In this document: piece after piece, positions 23,172 through 37,100 of the stretch | Position numbering within the stretch: the stretch's first letter is position 1 | Layout of the letters: each line of letters begins with the position of its first letter | Source of the DNA: Romanomermis culicivorax | Taxonomy: Eukaryota > Nematoda > Enoplea > Mermithida > Mermithidae | Assembly: GCA_963922205.1 (NCBI GenBank) | Contig: CAWUHX010000152.1 | Coordinates: 124,001 to 188,000 of the forward strand | Length of the DNA: 64,000 nucleotides | Direction: 5' to 3' | Notes under the pieces: generated by a model | What the model was told of the DNA's origin: nothing | Seen by the model: only the letters and a program-made list of their open reading frames with translations | Database searches by the model: none | Made by a program: the position numbers and the translations under genes

Positions 23172-24448
23172 CCTGGTTGGTGCTGTAGTTGTACCCCCAC
23201 CGGCCAATGTCATGGCAGGCGTGACCACCCCAACCAGGGCTCAACAAAAATGGCCGGATTTGGGACCCACGGATCGGCAGAAACATCAATCCTACGGGTG
23301 GAATGTTGTATTTCACCATACAACATGGAGCAGTTGCTAGGCGTAAAAGACTTGTAGCAACTCACATGGTTCCGAAAAATCAGGCAGTAAATGCTTATCT
23401 GTCCAAAATCCATGGGTATTGAATAATCATACCTTTCCAATGCACAGGTATGGAAAACGCCTAAAAAATTTTTCGTAGTAATATAAAGTACAGGTTTCTC
23501 AAACAAGCAATTCAAACTATAAAGGTGTCCGTCATTCATGCCCTCTTTCTCCGTGCATACATATTCATATTTGCAATAGAACATTTAGCTATAAATCTAG
23601 ACAAATCTAAAGACTATAAAGTACCGAAAATTAAAAGTGAAAAACAGAAATTTTCGATGTAGTATGCAGATGACATTGCAATCCTTGTAACGGACGAAAA
23701 AGACATGGAAAACAAGCGCCAGATACTTTGGCATCAGCGTGGGTGCTTATGCCCGGGTCAGCCCTACATAGGATCACAGAATATTATAGCCTAAGAACCC
23801 CTCTGTTCCTGTGCGACGTTCAACTCCAAGCCTAAACTTAAGCCTAAGCATTAAACCTTGGCGGGTAAACGCATCAGGCACAGTGATATTCCGAGCCGAA
23901 ATTCGCTTCCAATCGATTTTTGTCTCTTCAAGTTGACTTCAATGCTCGCAATATTTTCATTCGTTTTATGTTCAGAAGACAGAAACGCAGTTTTACGCTC
24001 CGAGTTACTTAGCCCTCATTTTATAATTTTTATATGGAATTCACGTCCATCACGCGTCTTCATTATTTGTTCTTTTTTTACACTTGACAAATTTCTTTCT
24101 TCCTTCCTCTCTTGCTTCTATTTTGTTTTTTTTCAATATTTACTGTTGAGTTTTTTTTAATATCAAACAACGAATTCTCTGTCCCCCTGAAGATTTTCTG
24201 TGATTCCAGCTGGCTCAACTTTTTAACGACTAAAACTTCAGAAGTTTTTCGGGCGAATTTCGTGTCTCTAGCTCATCATCGCGAAGTGTAAATTTTTTTA
24301 AAATAAAGTATAGAAATTGGGTTTCGCTTCTGTGCTTTTCGTTTTAAAATCTTAGAATAGAATCTTAAGATTTTTACGTATCAACAATCAATTATCGGAT
24401 TGGAGCCATATATTTATTTTCTCCGCTTTTAAATATATATCTCTCGTG
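23172..24448. other. Intergenic stretch with repeat fragments
   Basis: 23385-23447 (CTGTCCAAAATCCATGGGTA... CCAATGCACAGGTATG) recurs at 30450-30543, so it is a further short repeat. No gene is supported. Confidence 0.45.
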
Positions 24449-24886
24449 CATACATGTAACGGAGCCCCGAGGTCTGGGGGGGGGGTTGGGCGACTTTTTT
24501 GGGGCCGGGGGTCAGTAATTCCAGAAATTTTGGGGGGAGGGGTCACTCAAGGTAAAAAAATTCGATTTTTTCACGAAAAAAGTCCGAAAAATAGTTTAAA
24601 AAATAGAATTTTTTCCCTGAAAAGACGGAAAAAATGTATCTATGGCGCGAAGCGCCAAGAAAATTCACATTTTTTTATCATTTTTCGTTCAAAAATTGAC
24701 ATTTTTAATCAAAAAATTGACATTTTTCAGTATTTTTCCGATCAGAAGTATGGGGTCCCAACGGCTACCATATGGCTAGCCATTGGATTGGAAAATCCTG
24801 GGGGCGGTCGCCCAATGGCTAGCCATATGGTCGACGATTTCTGGGGGGGTCTCATAGCACTTCCTCCCCCCCCAATTACATGTATG
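24449..24886 (+). mobile_element. Family A MITE, reference copy, 8-bp TSD with one mismatch
   Basis: CTCTCGTG (24441-24448) and CTCCCGTG (24887-24894) flank CATACATGTAACGGAGCCCC...CCCAATTACATGTATG. The body holds a G tract at 24477, an ATGGCGCGAAGCGCC hairpin at 24643-24656 and the palindromic TGGCTAGCCA blocks. An open frame through it (24446-24910) is repeat sequence, not a gene. Confidence 0.9.
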
Positions 24887-25182
24887 CTCCCGTGTGAAGC
24901 TGCTACTTGATCCCATGAAATGCAGTTTCCTTCACCACGGATAAGCCTTATTAAAGACCAGTCAATGTATGCGTATTTTGCAGAAAAGCCGCTTTTTATA
25001 TTTTTAAAATCAAGTTTGGAGCCTCTGCGTGGGTATCAGATCTATTAGGATTTCTTTTCAAAGCCCTCCCATCAATTTCTTTATTAATGAAAAATTTGAA
25101 ATTCTTTAGCGTCGTTGTGAATCTTATTCGTACATTCTATTCACCAATGATTTGAAGGGAGATTATGCTTTATTGATATTAC

Positions 25183-28100
25183 ATGGGTCATTTAGTTAGT
25201 CGCAATCGTTCGACCGACGACGACGAAGAAGTTCGATCTCCCAATGCTTATCGCTATCCAAATAAAGCAGGAAGTGAGCCATATCATGTGCTCAATTTTC
25301 AAAATCCCAAATAATATCATTTTGTCAATGCCTGAAAGGGGACAAACAGACACTAAAGACATGTAATCCTTCAAAGCATTGTTCAAATTTCGAAAATGAA
25401 TTGAGAAGTGGTGTCGAACTTTTGTTCAGAAGACAATGATCAGTTCACTCATGTGAAATTCAAACAGGCGTCATTTCAAATATACGAGTACAATAATTTC
25501 TTGACAATGATTTCAAGATACACTTTTTGAGAAGATCGACCAAAGACCGAAAACTTGAAAAAAATTAATACCCGTAAAAGTTTGATATTTTATTCAGCTT
25601 CTGAGGCTATAAATCATGGCGAAATTTATTTTATCTAAAAGTTAAAATTGGGAGCGTCAGGGTGTTCCATGGTCAGAATTTTTGTGATTCTTTTGTTCTG
25701 TGTTGGAAAGAAATTGCTCTAGAGTAGTCAAAATAAAACATAATCTGAAGAAACTTTTTTACTTTACACGACATGGGATTATAGCGGCTTTTGTTGTGAT
25801 GTGCTCTATGTCCCCCAAACCCGTAATCTCGGTTTTTCGTAGCCTTTTATGTAGGATATTTCAAGGAATTCAAAAGTAAAGGTTGGCAGTTTTCCATTAT
25901 TGGATGACAAGCATACGCCATCGGCGGGGTTTAAGCTATTTTGACCTCAACCAGATATGTGTTTGACCCCATCCTGAGTTCAGAAAAGATTGGTTTTCCC
26001 CTCAGATTTTCCTCTCTTCCGATGCATGGCAACGAACAGGCTTAGGCCGCGTCGGCTGTTATATTTTTTGTACATGAGTCTACACCAATTATACCAATGT
26101 TTTTTACTGGCATACCCATTAGCGCAGCCGCTAATTTTTCTTGGTTTAGTAATTTTTCTTAACGCGACTAAAATTTTCATTAGCCCAAACCCAACTTTAT
26201 TTGCGCCGCGCGAAACAAACTTCTTGTACACTCAGAAAGTGAATCGGAATGAAGTTTCATTCTGTGAGTTAGCAGTGCATCAGTTTGAAATTGGTTAGCC
26301 ATAGGATCGGTTGCATTCATGGAACGAGGCCCTGTGGTGTGGAAGGTTGGAGGACTTTTTTGGAGCCGGGGTTACTCATTCCCCAAAATTTTAGGGGAGG
26401 GGTTTCTGAAGGGAAAAAATCGATTTTTTCACCGAAAAAGTTAAACAAATAGTAATTTTTGTCTTTAAAAACTGTAATAAATGTGTCCATGGCGCGAAGC
26501 GCCGATAAAATTGACGTTTTTGACCGTTTTTTGTTTAAATTTGACACATTCCATCAAAAAATTGACATTTTTCGGTATTTTTCCGTATGGGGTCCCTATG
26601 AGTACCATATGTCTAGGCACAGGATTGGAAAATTCTGGGTAATCGCCCAAAGGCTGGCCATATGGTCGACGATTTCTGGGGGTTCCTATAGCACTTCTCC
26701 CCCAACATGAACGGCTGAGTCCGGGGGTCGCCATACGATTGAAAATATCTCGTTTGATGTTGTCACTACCAATTGTTTTCTTTAAGCAAATCAGCTTTAG
26801 TAGTCTGAAAAATATTGGATTCGGATTTTTCAAAACTATCCTAATCCTTTATTTGCTATATTTTCTCATTTTTTCTGTTAAAATTTTTTAAGGATCGTTT
26901 TTCGCGTCTCACTTTTTAATGGGCGGCGAACGATTTGAAATCGCTCAACCTGAAGCATATTTATTCGGCGAAAATAGTGACCTAAATTTACTCAGTTCTA
27001 AACCGGTTCAAGTAAATTTTTTCTCTCTTTATTTAGATTTGCCTTGATAATTTTATGTGTTCAAAACGTTCGTTGTTTATTTGCGAAATTTTGATCACAC
27101 ATGTTGACGAAAAATTAACAGTGATATTGAACAAATAATTTCAAATTTTACCAACTTGCCTGTATTAATTTACTGTTTTTCAACTCAAAGTAGTGTCTAT
27201 AGTTCACAAGTTGAAAATTTTTTTGAAAAGAAGAGTCTGGAAATAGAAAGGCATAAAAGTTGAGTGGTTTGCGGTAAATGACTTTTTTATCTATACACTA
27301 CACTTCGAATAGCATATCTCTCAATTTAAATTTCAATAAAAGACGAGTTTGCTGCATTTGTCGGCTTCGTGCTTCTCATTCATGTTCATCGTACGCGTAA
27401 GAATAAAGTGACCAGTTTTTCTAGTTTCTCATGCCATCATGTAGCATTTCGGTTCCCATTTTAACTTCAGGAAAGGTATCAATGAAGAGAAAGAATTTGA
27501 TTTTTTTCCTCCGAGTCCAGAAATGGTTCAAAACTGGTTATTATGGTCTAAAAGTTCATTAAAACCCTTCTTCGTGGTGGAAAATGTCGCAATCCTTGAC
27601 ATTTACAGGGAATACAGATTTATGATACAGGCTTCAGAACCTGAACATCACTCACGGCGGAACATCGTGTTGAAGTTTTTACGTAGTTCCACAATTTTCA
27701 TACATTTTCTCTGTAATTCAAAAGTGAATTTTCTGCTGCTTGTTTTGTTAGATTTTTTAAATAATTTTTCATTTTGCCCTTATTTTAATGCATAATAAGC
27801 ATCGAAAAGTGTATAAGAAACATTTTTTTGTACGCATAGCTGCAGCTCAGTCAGAAGCAGCCATTGTGGCCAGCGTTTTTTTTGTGCTCGGTCCATTTGT
27901 ACTGGCACAAACGACCTCTCAAAAACCGTTTGTACTCCAAAAATTGCTAAAAAAGCATTCATTGTTATAAAATGCAACATGCATGCTGTGAAATATTAAT
28001 ACGTTGGCTATTTCCACGAGACACATAAGAAGGCTACGAATTCAGACACATAAAACACTTGATCATGAGGCACAGAACATCCACTTGTGAAATACTCCAC

Positions 28101-31100
28101 AAAAAGCTTTTATCATTATGCTATAGCTGCTAGTTTGTCGTTATCGATGGGGACGCATAATAAACAAGCCCATTGATACTGAATACTAATGGCTGTTGTG
28201 ACAAAAATTTTTTGTCCTAAAATTGTCGTTTGTACCGGTACAAGAGAAGCCAAAATTTTCGTTTGTACTCTGGACCGTTTCGTTTGTAAAGTACAAAAAA
28301 ACATTGATCGTGGCAGGCAAGAGCATCAAGCTTTTCAAGCTAGAAATATGAAAATGGTTGTATTGTACCAAGTCTGTGGAACTTACGCAGAATTTTGTTT
28401 GAATTGAATATTTAGAGAAGAATACTCCACCACTATTCAACCTGTCGGAAGTACTACCATACATGCAATGCATGGGGGGAAGTGTCATATGAACCCCTTC
28501 CCAGAAATCATCATCCAAGTGACTAGCCATTACCATTGGTGACGCCTCAAGATTCGTCAATCCTATGACTTGAATGAGCTAGCGATAAGAAATCCATCCC
28601 TTTAGTCGATAAAATTGAGAAAAATCAATTTTTTCAGCGCTTCGCGCCGTAAATACATATTTTAATGTTTTTTAGACATAAATTATTATTTTTTGAACCG
28701 TTTTTCGAACCTTTTTTTGGACGATAAAACTGAATTCTGTTTCTTTAGTGACCCCTCCTAAAAATTTGAGCAACTGATGACCCCATACCCAAAAAACCTT
28801 CCAGTGCTCTAGCTCCGTTACATATGGACAAGCCTGTAGCCAGGAATTTTTTTCGGGGGGGGGGCACACATTTTTTCATTTAATTTACTGTAAAATTAGC
28901 TTTTCTGACTTGACCTTTTCTGAAATGAAAAAAATCAGAGGTCCCTCCCTACCTTTGCCTTTTTTCAACACTTAAAACGTTTCGGGGGGGCCATGGCCCC
29001 CCAACCCTCTGCTTACAGGCCTGCATATGGGTATCACACACGTGCATGGTCGTTAATGAGTTCGAATATTCAATCATCAGTTAGCTTTTTCAATTCTTTG
29101 TTTTCCATTACCATCAACATTAGTTTTTTCTACCTGCATAGTGTTTTTCCGCTTAGTTCCCAACTTTCCAATCGTCGTCGTCGTCGACCAACACTGAAGC
29201 AATTAGGCCATTACATTGCCTGATCGCATTGCGGAAAGACTCTTTGAAATTTGTCAGGTAAAAGTCTCCCTTTCTTTTTTCGTTCAGCATATCGATTTTT
29301 TGGGGCTCTCATTTTGAACCGCATGACTTTTTTTATGCGTTGGAAATCTGAAGTAGGTTTCGTCTTGATATTATACAACATGGGCCTATATTCTCGTGTT
29401 TTCTTCGTATCCTAAATTAGGTTCGAAATAAGAAACTAATTTTCTATGTCGTACACATCGCACAGTTTCGAGTTTAAAGGGCATTTAGTTGGCATGTAAA
29501 ACAGCCACAAAACCAAACAAACACGATCGAATTTATTATATCATCATTAATAGTTGTCAGTGGATCTTGTGATTGAGGTTCTCTTGATATATATTTATAT
29601 TTGATACATATATTCATTGTATATTCATATTTAAGACAACTATTTTTTATGACTAGTGTCTTTAGAGTCGAAGTCTGGTATTTATAAGCCACAGTGAAAG
29701 TTATGGTCTGCGTTCTCAGCTAGAATATTGATCGGGACATTGCTTTGAAAAAATTGAACCACATCTCAGGTCGATGTCAGAGTTCAAAAATACTTCTATC
29801 TTCATGCCCGTTATGCGCCCTATTGCTCGACCACAACTATAATTAAGGTGGCCTTAACGGGCCGGTCTTAATGCATTAAAGGACCTAATTGTTTCATTAA
29901 GATAAAATTCCAAAGTTAACGAGATCTTTAAAAAATCCTGTTACTGATTTTCAACCTTAATTACCGTTGAGGCTCACGGTTCATGCTTGAGGTAGGTTTC
30001 TCTACTTGAACCTAGTCGCCGTACCTGTGCATGGTTTGATTTTGTCAGGCTGAAGAAAACTCAAGCAGAGAAAGCTTAAATGGCCAAAATACTTTGGTAG
30101 TAACACGGCTCCTGTCAAAAAAGTGTAAGTAAAGCAGCTTCCGGGCTAAAAAGATTGGTGAAAACTCAGGCAGCATACATGAATATAGAGGTTAGGGGAT
30201 AAATCCTCTACCTAAGACCCTGGACACCCCACTGTCCCGAAAAAATCGTTAAACACCCCTCCCCCGCTAAACTTTTTTGAAGACAGCTTTTTTGATGATT
30301 TTTACGCATATTTTGTATGAAAAACAAGCTTGAGGAATTTTTTTGCTCGCCCACCCTCCCTCGTCCTAACCTGCTGGATAAAAAGTTCAAGGACCCTCCC
30401 CCTGAAAAATTCTTGCCGTGCATGTCTGCCGAGCAGTATATTGATACTTCTGTCCAAAATCCATGGGTAGTAAATGAGCATTCGCTAGGCCTGATAGGGG
30501 TAATATTCCTACCACACCCCCTCCCCCCCAATGCACAGGTATACTTGAGCGACCATTATGGGAGGCGAGCTTATCGAAATCTGAAAAGTATCGGGTTGTT
30601 CGATAAAAACGCATCTAAATAGAACTAAGGTAGTGCTGAGGTGTTTCTGTCACTCGACATGCATCTTAAAAGTTTTAGCGTTTTATAAAGTAAACTCAAG
30701 TTCAATTCGAGCAACAGATTTTTAATGCTGTCTTGAGTTACCTTCATTATGAGTAGCCTTAACCTTCAATATTCGCATTACGCTGCCGTAAAATTGAATG
30801 TTCAAAATGGTAGTCGAGCAACAGAAACGCTTTAGACTTTCACTTTAATGCTATCTTAGTTAAGTTCGAGCAGCCGGGCTTAGTACTTATTTTGTGAACG
30901 AGTACTGAAATTAACCGGTAAAAAGTTATTTTATATCTGAGTAAAGTGAATAAGATACTGATTTGCGTATCTTTTGGACACATAGACCATGTATTTGTTT
31001 ATATTCTGAGCGGGTAGAAGATTTGTTATCAGCCCAAAATCTAGTGCGTGCCAGGCTCCAGGAAGGTGGATGGACTTTTACTGTACCATTGTGAATCATG

Positions 31101-34100
31101 CACATGTAAAACTAGTCTCGCGTATACATATACAGCAGGAGCCACCCGTCTTCCTGCTGAGTTTCCAAGATTTTAATACAACACATGGTTCATAACGGAA
31201 AATTGTATTTAAGTTGAAAGCTTAATGAGGTCTGATGAACTTAAAAATCTACTGGGAATAGAGTAGGAGTCAGGCAGAATTCTGCATAGTCAATACGTGG
31301 TCTGCATGGGGTTAGGACCGCCATAGAACATGTATTTGGAAAACAAATTGAATAATCAAATTATATGGATCGATTTTAATAAATTTCAACCGGATAAAGT
31401 CAAAGTTTGTGTGGTATATGATTTTCATTACTATAGGAAGATTCTCAAATCAGGCACACAGTCAAAAACTGGGAATCTAAACCAGCAGGCAGAAGAGATC
31501 ATATTTTTTATCTGATGCAATTAAGGATTCATACGTGACTGACCGAACATATGATCGATTTAAGCTCTCACTGTTCACCATGTCCGACCACTTGGAGGGA
31601 GAGTAAACCCAAAACTTTGGGGTGGTGGTCCCAACGTTTCCAAAATTTTGGGGAGGGGGGTCGAAAACCCCCCAAAAAATCGAAAAAATTTGGAAAATTC
31701 TCGCAAAAAAAGGCCAGAAAAAGCTACTTTTTTCCTATTTTTTCCAATTTTTCCGAGTTTGGGGGGGTTGGGTACAGGGTTGACCAAGTTGGGGGCGGGA
31801 GTCCCAACATTTGGGTATAGGGTTCGAGCAAGTTGGGGGTGGGGTCCCCCCCCCAACCTCCCCCCCCCAATTACAGGTATGTTGTTCACTGGACTAAACG
31901 GAAATAATCTTAACAGGAAGCCTTTTTTAAACTACGAATCCTCTGATTTTCGCATCTTTTTACACTTACTGAAGAATTTCGCTCCGAAGATCCAGCTGCC
32001 GCTAAGAAATCGTCTTTCGATCGAGCCCAGTTCGACCATTGGGCATCAAAATACTCTTATATGCGTCCGTATGTGTTGTAGAATGTCTGTTGATTATTAG
32101 TTTCTCAATTGTGACACACTCTCATCTACCTCTGAACGATATTGCTAAGTCGGAATTCACTTTTGAATAGTACGTAAAAACTAACGATGACCAATATTTC
32201 GCAAACTCTCTTTTTTGTATAGGCAGTTTGCTGATGTTGATAAAGTCGAAAATGCTAATGACGTAAGTTATACGGTATCACCGCATTATTCCATAGAGTT
32301 TTCTTTCGATTGCGACTCACCCTGCGTTATTACCGTATATTATTTTGCCACGGACAGATTGGATGACACTGGAAATGTTATGTAAGTGATTCTAGTTGCA
32401 TTTCTTGTCTGCGTGCAAAGATTACATTTTCATTTTATTCGATTTTGCAGTTTCCTCTCTAAGAGACCGTCTTTGAAGTCCAGAGCTTACCATTACGACG
32501 TAGGGTGCCATGTATTCAGGCAAACCGACAGTGTTTTTGACCCATCTCTATATAGCGAAGCAGAGGTGAGTTAGCAATCAAAATTAAACTCTCCAATGAC
32601 TAGTGCTTCACATCGGTTACCCGGGTATTTCGGGTACCCGGGTCAATTTTCTGAATGAAACCCGGGTGCTACCGGTCTCAACAAGATATTGTATAAACGG
32701 AATATTTATATACTATTACTTGCAAGGCCGTATTTAGGGGGGCAGGGGGCGGCCGCCACCCCCTTGGAACTTTGTCATATGTCGATTTTGTGTCTATCAC
32801 TGAGAAAAATCTCAAAATTTTCCAGTGCTTCGCGCCGGTCAATGAGTATAACAGTCATTATTTTTCAATCAGGCACGGCCATTATCATATCTAATCCGAC
32901 TTACTAGTTAAACTTCAGCAGTTTCAATCAACTGAATTACCTCATCTCTTATTTTATTAGTTACAAGACAAAATGTTGGGCATGTTTCTCACTGTGGGAA
33001 AACTTTTTTTGATTTAAAAATCGAAATGATGCATTGTGGTGAACCTCAGAAGGTCAAACCCTCAAAATTTGCCGGCGCTTCGCGCCGGTCCTGAGTATAA
33101 TAGTCATTGTTCCCTATCAAGCGCAGCCATTATCATATTTACTTCCACTTTACTAGCTAACTTTCATCAGTTTCTATAGACTGATTGACTTCATCTCTTC
33201 TTTTACTGATTAAGAGCCAATATTTTGCTGATAATTTAGGTTTTTGATCACTTCTTAAAATTTTATTCTCTTACTTCGTTTGGAGTTTTCCAAAAATTTT
33301 GAAACGTGAGCCTTCGCAATCCGCATTGAAAACTCATAAAAACGTCATTTTAAGACTGTAAATTTATAGCTCCTATCTAGGAAAAATTGTTGTAAACATT
33401 CATTTTCCAGCATTTTGGAACACAAAAATCCGAAAATTTTTTCGGCGCTGCGCTGAAATAAGAAAGGTGTTACAATCCATTAGTTTAATTCCAATTTGTT
33501 ATCATTGTTATGGAAAGATTAATTTTTCAGCCTTCTAAAGTGTAAAAACCTGGAAATTTTCCAGGCGCTGCGCACCGGAAAAAAAATTTTTCTGGTCTGT
33601 CTTCCCCCCCCCCTAAAAAATTCTGGCTACGGCCCTGATTACTTGTATTTATGTGCAGTTACACTGAATGAACGTATTTTCGTTTATTAATTCAGTGCAT
33701 TTACCTTGTTAACAAGGCCGCTTATGGCTCTCAAAAAGTCACTGTAGCGTATTTTTAGCAACAAAAAATCTATGTGTTTTAACAATGAAGCACGAAACGG
33801 AAATATAAAAAAGTCTTCGAGAAATTATGCCTGTGTGAAATATCGGTACTCAATACAGTATAAGAAAACAATATAAGTTGGAGAGATGCATTATGTATAA
33901 GATAAAAATCGATGATGATGAGCCGGTAGAGACGGTTAAACCCGGACTTAGTGGGATATATAGTTTGGAAATGGATTCATCAAATAGTTGTGATGCATGA
34001 CCAGGTCACCACAATTTGCTTAAAAGTGTAAGAAATTTTGAAATATTTATTTTCTTCAAACGAAAAAAATTTTTTTTTGGAAAAAAAATTTGTTTGAAGA

Positions 34101-37100
34101 AAATGTTATTGGTTTTTCCTAACTTTTGTTTAGTAGCACTTTGCAAGGCTCATGCCTCAAAATTTATGAGTTTCCTGAAAATTTTCATGGAGTGCGTTCA
34201 TTCACTGACTTTTTAAATACTTGCATATAGAACCCGGGTACCCGGGTACCCAAAAGACCGGGTACCCGGGTCCTAGAATTTTGAAAGTGTGAAGCAACCA
34301 ATGACAAGGAATTGATCAACACGATAATGACTCTTGACATACTTCCTAATCTACTGTTCTCTAATGGAAATTAGGGATGTCCCAGTGCCAAATTTTTTTT
34401 TGCCGTAGGCTAGTTTCGTGAAAACATGTTACATTGACCACGATAGTTGACAAATTTTAAGTCAAAAATTGTGGCGTTTATTTGTTCTGATTAGCCTATA
34501 TCGGTTGTAGAAAATAAAGTGTTCTGAAGCTATTGAAACACGATTCTCAAAAATTTAAGTATCCGTAAAAGAACCTTAGGCTCCGGCCGGTGCCAGGTCG
34601 GTGCCTGGGACATCCCTAATAGAATTATTCTCCGTAGAAAATTTGAAAGTACCTCCCTCGCGAAACACGTCGAATTTAAGCTATTGTACTACCAAACGAA
34701 GTAAAAGTTTTTAGTTTTATTCCTGAAAAAATTCACCACCTGAGAAATTTTCTATAGTTCTGCGAAAGTAGATCTAGTCAGCCATTTCACGAGTTCGTGA
34801 ATCGTGAAATGGCTGACTAGTGAAATGTGAATTAGATATTGGACACATTGTTTTTATCAACCCTGAGTTGGTCAATTTTTCCAGTCTGTATTTTGAAAAG
34901 TTTTCAATAATTTGCGACAGCACTTTTTACATTGGATAAGGAATCTAATATTTCGCTAAAAAGTTGTCTTTTTTATTTAGTTGTTATTTAATACCTCGGC
35001 AAACGCAATTCCAATTGTTATTCATTGTGCTGTGCAAAATCAGGATCCTTCGAGTAAGATTTGTTGATAACCTCGAATACTTTCGAATATCCTCGTTTTC
35101 CTCGTCCAGGCAATTTTTCAACTAATCAATCGTGTATCGTTTATGCAAATGTTGAAAAGTCGAGCGACGGACAAGGATATTTGATCAAAATGTTGAAACA
35201 AAAGTTACTGGTCGATGGCATCGGTTTCTTAATTCAAGAAGTTTACGGTGTCGAAAATAAGAGGAATATTGAATATTCGACAAAGGACTTTTGTGTGGGT
35301 GAAATATACTTTGTTTTTGATGTAAAAGTTTGTAATGTTATCCTCAATGGTCTGTATTTGTCCGTGAGCTGAAGATTGAATTTCTTATTTGTCGAAGGAA
35401 TTCTTCAGAAGCGATATAATTTTAATTATGGACTTAATTTTCAGAACAATTCACATAGTCTTTCAATAAGCGGTGCAAAATCAAAGCACGTCGATGAAAC
35501 TGCCGAACCAACCGGTGAATGTATCGTCTGTATGTCAGATTTTAGAGACACGTTGATTCTTCCTTGTCGACACTTATGCATATGCAGCTCCTGCGCCGAA
35601 ACATTAAGATATAAAGTAAGCGTTCGACTTTGTCAACTATCACAAGTAATTTTTTACAGAGGTTGAAAATGAATATTTTGGTGTGTCACCTGACGAAGTT
35701 CACAGTACCCAATTATTTTAACATATAAATTTATGTCGCTGATTCTATGTATAAGTTCGTCTTTTTATAAGTTTTTCAACCTCATACTTGTAATTTTTTT
35801 CGCTTGGTAGGCTAACAACTGTCCCATTTGCCGATCTCCATTTCGGGCATTACTTCAAGTCAAAGCAATGAGGAAGTTCGTCTGTAGTTCGCCGTACCCA
35901 TGTAAAAAATCCGCTGAATGGCAAGCTGTAAGTTATTTATCTTTTCAAGTGCATATTTGATTGCAGTCCTATTTTCATTGTTGCTGGGAAATCATCACAC
36001 TTAGGTATACTTTCGTTTGAACTTTGTGTGTTGCAAAATGCACTTAATTTTCACGAATCATATTTTAGAAAACCTCTCAACAATGAAAAACATTTGGTAA
36101 ATCTAACCCTATCAACAAATTTCATTAAAATCAAGGCAAAATTCCACCCTTCGAACAAGGCCTATTTTCTAAATAAAAGTTTTTGAATCACGAGTCATCT
36201 GTTAATCTAAATGATCCATGTTATTAATAGTTAAATGTCGTACTTCTCAACAGGAAATTCGATTTTTTAAAATTTAAAGGTCGAAATTCTAAATACCTCT
36301 ATAGCATAGCATTGTCATTGAATCTTCGCCATTCTGACTCAGGATTTTTTTAGGCCAATTTGGCGTCGTGGCTCCTCAAAATTTAGCGGCACAAGCCAAA
36401 TTGGCTTGTAAAAATTAGAGCCTAACCACCACCTTTTTGACCAGGTTATGGGTTTCCTGTGCGGGGATGCATTTTTATGCGTTCTGAAATGGGAAATGCC
36501 AAAAATTCTCCGGCGCTTGGCGCCGGATTTCAATTCATTTATCATTCTTGGTATCATCTCTGATGTGCGGTTAGAAAATTTCGGCCTGGCTTATGCTTAT
36601 AGCTTTCAAAAACCAGCATGCTATGCATGGATGTTTGATCTTGTATTTTTTTCCATGTATTTGACAAAAATCAAAATTTTTCTAGATTATTTTTACAAAA
36701 TCGTTTTGTGACGCTTCAGAATTTTAGGCTTTGGTGAACATGACTTTTTGCATTTGGAAAATGATTAAAACATCATCAGCATGGAAAAATGGCAGAGGTT
36801 CTTGCTATCTGAAGAAGCTATCCAGACTCATTGTTGCTTGCTTCATTTTTGAATTTTAGTTTGCCCCTCTGAAAACACCTTGAATTCACTGAAAAAATAG
36901 ACCCTTCATGCAGGAAAAAGATATTAAAAATATTTATTTTTCAACGCTATAGAATCTAAATTCTAAATCTATCTAAAATTTTCTTCCGGTGCTAAGCGCT
37001 GGAGATATTCAAGTCCGAAGTAGAATACCTATCGCGCTTTTCAATGCTTTAGATCATCTGAAAACAATCACTTTTGGTAAATAATTGTGATTGGTAAATT

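Noticed and set aside
24446-24910. Open frame of 154 codons as a gene
   Set aside because: It runs exactly through a family A MITE, including its G tract and hairpin.
25990-26298. Open frames upstream of mahogunin-like exon 2
   Set aside because: They lie in intron 1 and have no domain; exons 1 and 2 join in phase without them.
31575-32100. Overlapping long open frames on both strands, Pro/Gly-rich
   Set aside because: They follow a family B MITE; length comes from G and C homopolymers that avoid stops.
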